Below, one piece after another: positions 61,190 to 64,000 of a DNA stretch of 64,000 nt (the first letter of the stretch is position 1; each line of letters begins with the position of its first letter). Source of the DNA: Lutraria lutraria (Eukaryota; Mollusca; Bivalvia; Venerida; Mactridae); the NCBI GenBank assembly GCA_964023205.1, contig OZ026842.1, positions 12,502,716 through 12,566,715 of the forward strand, in the 5' to 3' direction. Both the position numbers and the translations under genes were made by a program. Below the pieces are notes generated by a model. That model had not been told where the DNA came from. It worked only from the letters and a program-made list of their open reading frames with translations, and did no database searches.

Positions 61190-64000
61190 ACCTCTGAAGA
61201 GAAACAACCTCTCTATAACAACACCTTCAAAGTTTCCCTAAGCTAATATGTACTAAAAATTTAACCTCTGTAGAGAAACAACCTCTGTATAACAACACCT
61301 TCAAAGTTTCCCTAAGCTAATATGTACTATAAATTTAACCTCTGCAGAGAAACAACCTCTCAATAACAACACCGTCAAAGTATCCCTACGCTAATATTTA
61401 CAATAAATTTAACCTCTGTAGAGAAACAACCTCTCTATAACAACACCGTCAAAGTATCCCTACGCAACTATGTACTATAAATTTAACCTCTGCAGAGAAA
61501 CAACCTCTGTATAACAACACCGTCAAAGAATCCCTACGCTACTATGTACTAAAAATTTAACCTCGGCAGAGAAACAACCTCTGTATAACAACACCTTCAA
61601 AGTTTCCCTAAGCTAATATGTACTATAAATTTAACCTCTGTAGAGAAACAACCTCTCTATAACAACACCTTCAAAGTATCCCTACGCTATTATGTACTAT
61701 GAATGTAACCTCTATAGAGCAACAACCTCTCTATAACAACACCGTCAAAGTATCACTACGCAACTATGTACTATAAATTTAACCTCTGCAGAGAAACAAC
61801 CACTCTATAACAACACCTTCAAAGTTTCGCTAAGCTAATATGTACTAAAAATTTAACCTCTGCAGAGAAACAACCTCTGTATAACAACACCTTCAAAGTT
61901 TCCCTAAGCAAATATGTACTATAAATTAAACCTCTGTAGAGAATCAACCTCTCTATAACAACACCGTCAAAGTATCCCTAAGCTAATGTACTATTAATTG
62001 AACCTCTGCAGAGAAACAACCTCTGTATAACAACACCGTCAAAGTACCCCTACGCTAATATGTACTATAAATTTAACCTCTGTAGAGAAACAACCTCTGT
62101 ATAACAACACCGTCAAAGTACCCCTACGCTACTATGTACTATAAATTTAACCTCTGCAGAGAAACAACCTCTCTATAACAACACCGTCAAAGTACCCCTA
62201 CGCTAATATGTGCAATAAATTTAACCTCTGTAGAGAAACAACCTCTGTATAACAACACCGTCAAAGTACCCCTACGCTACTATGTACTATAAATTTAACC
62301 TCTGCAGAGAAACAACCTCTGTATAACAACACCTTCAAAGTTTCCCTAAGCTAATATGTACTATAAATTTAACCTCTGTACAGAAACAACCTCTCTATAA
62401 CAACACCTTCAAAGTATCCCTACGCTATTATTTGCTATGAATGTAACCTCTGTAGAGAAACAACCTCTCTATAACAACACCGTCAAAGTATCCCTACGCA
62501 ACTATGTACTATTAATTTAACCTCTGCAGAGAAATAACCTCTCTATAACAACACCGTCAAAGTATCCCTACGCTACAATGTACTATAAATTTAACCTCTG
62601 CAGAGAAACAACCTCTGTATAACAACACCTTTAAAGTTCCCCAAAGCTAATATGTACTATAAATTTAACCTCTGTACAGAAACAACCTCTCTATAACAAC
62701 ACCTTCAAAGTATCCCTACGCCATTATGTACTATCAATGTAACCTCTGTAGAGAAACAACCTCTCTATAACAACACCTTCAAAGTTTCCCTAAGCTAATA
62801 TTTACTATAAATTTAACCTCTGTAGAGAAACAACCTCTGTATAACAACACCTTCAAAGTTTCTCTAAGCTAATATGTAATATAAATTTAACCTCTGAAGA
62901 GAAACAAGCTCTGTATAACAACACCTTCAAAGTTTCCCTAAGCTAATATTTACAATAAATTTAACCTCTGTAGAGAAACAACCTCTCTATAACAACACAG
63001 TCAAAGTATCCCTACGCTACTATGTACTATAAATTTAACCTCTGCAGAGAAACAACCTCTGTATAACAACACCTTCAAAGTTTCCCTAAGCTAATATGTA
63101 CTATAAATTTAACCTCTGCAGAGAAACAACCTCTGTATAACAACACCATCAAATTATCCCTACGCTACTATGTATTATAAATTTAACCTCTGCAGAGAAA
63201 CAACCTCTGTATAACAACACCTTCAACGTTTCCCTAAGCTAATATGTACTATAAATTTAACCTCTGTACAGAAAAAACCTCTCTATAACAACACCTTCAA
63301 AGTATCCCTACGCTATTATGTACTATGAATGTAACCTCTGTAGAGAAACAACCTCTGTATAACAACACCGTCAAAGTATCCCTACGCAACTATGTACTAT
63401 AAATTTAACCTCTGCAGAGAAACAACCTCTGTGTAACAACACCTTCAAAGTTTCCCTAAGCGAATATGTACTATAAATTTAACCTCTGCAGAGAAACAAC
63501 CTCTCTATAACAACACCTTTAAAGTTTCCCTAAGCTAATATGTACTTTGAATTTAACCTCTGTACAGAAACAACCTCTCTATAACAACACCTTCAAAGTA
63601 TCCCTACGCTATTATTTGCTATGAATGTAACCTCTGTAGAGAAACAACCTCTCTATAACAACACCGTCAAAGTATCCCTACGCAACTATGTACTATTAAT
63701 TTAACCTCGGCAGAGAAACAACCTCTCTATAACAACACCGTCAAAGTATCCCTACGCTACAATGTACTATAAATTTAACCTCTGCAGAGAAATAACCTCT
63801 GTATAACAACACCTTTAAAGTTTCCCAAAGCTAATATGTACTATAAATTTAACCTCTGTACAGAAACAACCTCTCTATAACAACACCTTCAAAGTATCCC
63901 TACGCTATTATGTACTATGAATGTAACCTCTGTAGAGAAACAACCTCTCTATAACAACACCTTCAAAGTTTCCCTAAGCAAATATGTACTATAAATTAAA
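61190..64000 (+). repeat. 2.8-kb segment X3 (continues past the window end)
   Basis: Matches X1 at +10,799 from about 61190 to the last base, sharing its rare variants: CTATAGAGCAAC at 61712, GTGCAATAAAT near 62210, AAAGTTCCCCAAAGC near 62634, CGCCATTATGTACTATC near 62719. Small differences include GAAAAAACCTC (about 63272) and CACCTTTAAAGTTTCCC (about 63514), where X1 has GAAACAACCTC and CACCTTCAAAG. The true end lies outside the window. Confidence 0.87.

Larger units (their letters stand above)
1..64000 (+). repeat. 74-bp tandem satellite array (~865 monomers, head to tail)
   Basis: Every part of the window is made of one 74-bp monomer in one orientation, with no unrelated sequence between copies. 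Near-invariant parts are AGAAACAACCTCT around positions 10-22, ATAACAACACC at 25-35, TCCCTA at 45-50 and ATAAATTTAAC at 65-74 into the next unit. Common variable positions are 7 (T/C), 23 (C/G), 24 (T/C), 36 (T/G), 44 (T/A), 51 (A/C/T), 56-57 (AT/CT/CA), 60 (G/T), 64 (T/C) and 67 (A/G). Length variants are rare: 72, 73, 75 and 85 bp. Stops block all six frames in the consensus: on + at positions 7, 26 and 54, which are three different frames; on - the complements TTA, CTA and TCA at 71, 63 and 37 likewise. No ORF can therefore exceed roughly one to two monomers. The array is cut by both window ends. It is satellite DNA of a eukaryote; a centromeric or other heterochromatic location is inference. 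Confidence 0.98.

Noticed and set aside
1..64000. CRISPR array (regular repeats at constant spacing)
   Set aside because: The entire 74-bp unit is conserved, including what would be spacers; no unique spacers, no leader and no cas genes are present.
1..64000. Protein-coding genes or a repetitive protein
   Set aside because: 74 is not a multiple of 3, and each consensus monomer has stop codons in all three frames of both strands, so open frames are limited to about one to two monomers. Short open stretches in variant monomers have no support.
1..64000. A CENP-B box in the monomer
   Set aside because: No match to the TTCG....A..CGGG core was seen in any monomer type; the palindromic CTCTGCAGAG box is unrelated.
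1..64000. Telomere or microsatellite tracts
   Set aside because: No TTAGGG, TTTAGGG, TTAGG or simple-repeat runs occur; all sequence belongs to the 74-bp unit.
1..64000. Rho-independent terminators or tRNA-like hairpins at the palindromic box
   Set aside because: The CTCTGCAGAG palindrome is short, lacks a T tract, and occurs in hundreds of monomers as part of the satellite; no tRNA fold or anticodon arm was recognisable.

Overview
The whole 64 kb window is one uninterrupted tandem satellite DNA array. The repeat unit is a 74-bp monomer, about 865 copies, all in the same orientation. I found no gene, RNA gene, transposon, CRISPR array or unique spacer. The first base falls at monomer position 5 (counting position 1 at the CC of CCTCTGTAGAG), and the last base is position 74, so the array runs past both ends of the window. 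The consensus is about 32-35% G+C and strongly strand-asymmetric (roughly three times more C than G on the + strand). Stop codons fall in all three frames on both strands within each monomer, so the array cannot code for a protein of meaningful length. A satellite of this size, with higher-order structure, indicates a eukaryotic nuclear genome and heterochromatin (centromeric, pericentromeric or subtelomeric). I cannot name the species; a plant or an invertebrate are both possible.

Monomer anatomy, with positions in the 74-mer: 1-11 palindromic box CCTCTGYAGAG; 1-34 two diverged ~17-bp sub-repeats (AACCTCTGTAGAGAAAC-like and AACCTCTCTATAACAAC-like, counting from the preceding AA); 35-56 the variable core, with CCGTC or CCTTC at 34-38, AGTAT or AGTTT at 41-45, and TACGC or TAAGC at 49-53; 57-74 a conserved A+T-rich tail with GTAC and TAAATTTA. 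Diagnostic variants let individual monomers be followed through the array and expose nested higher-order repeats (HORs).

Layout. 1-7380 (block P1) returns as P2 at 13046-20425, exactly 13,045 bp away. Between them lies the Q block (7370-11882), which starts a second, shortened copy at 11883. P1 and P2 carry a 973-bp 13-mer HOR that has amplified to three consecutive copies at 19314-22232. 22705-28031 and 28032-33745 are tandem copies of a 5.3-5.7 kb unit, the second enlarged by a 4-monomer duplication and one extra monomer. 30151-38734 (8,584 bp, exactly 116 x 74) is tandemly repeated at 38735-45764; the first copy contains a 1,554-bp (21-monomer) tandem duplication that the second lacks. Inside each lies a run of 148-bp dimers. 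45765-47860 is a more irregular transition. 47860-64000 uses a different set of monomer variants and has a 7.25-7.4 kb repeat, plus a third copy of a 2.8-kb segment at 61190-64000 that is closer to the distant copy at 50391-53201 than to the nearer one.

The pattern is what repeated unequal exchange and segmental tandem duplication produce at scales of 148 bp to 13 kb. The offsets are read directly from diagnostic variants. Block boundaries are good to about one monomer unless stated. Identity along whole blocks was spot-checked, not computed.
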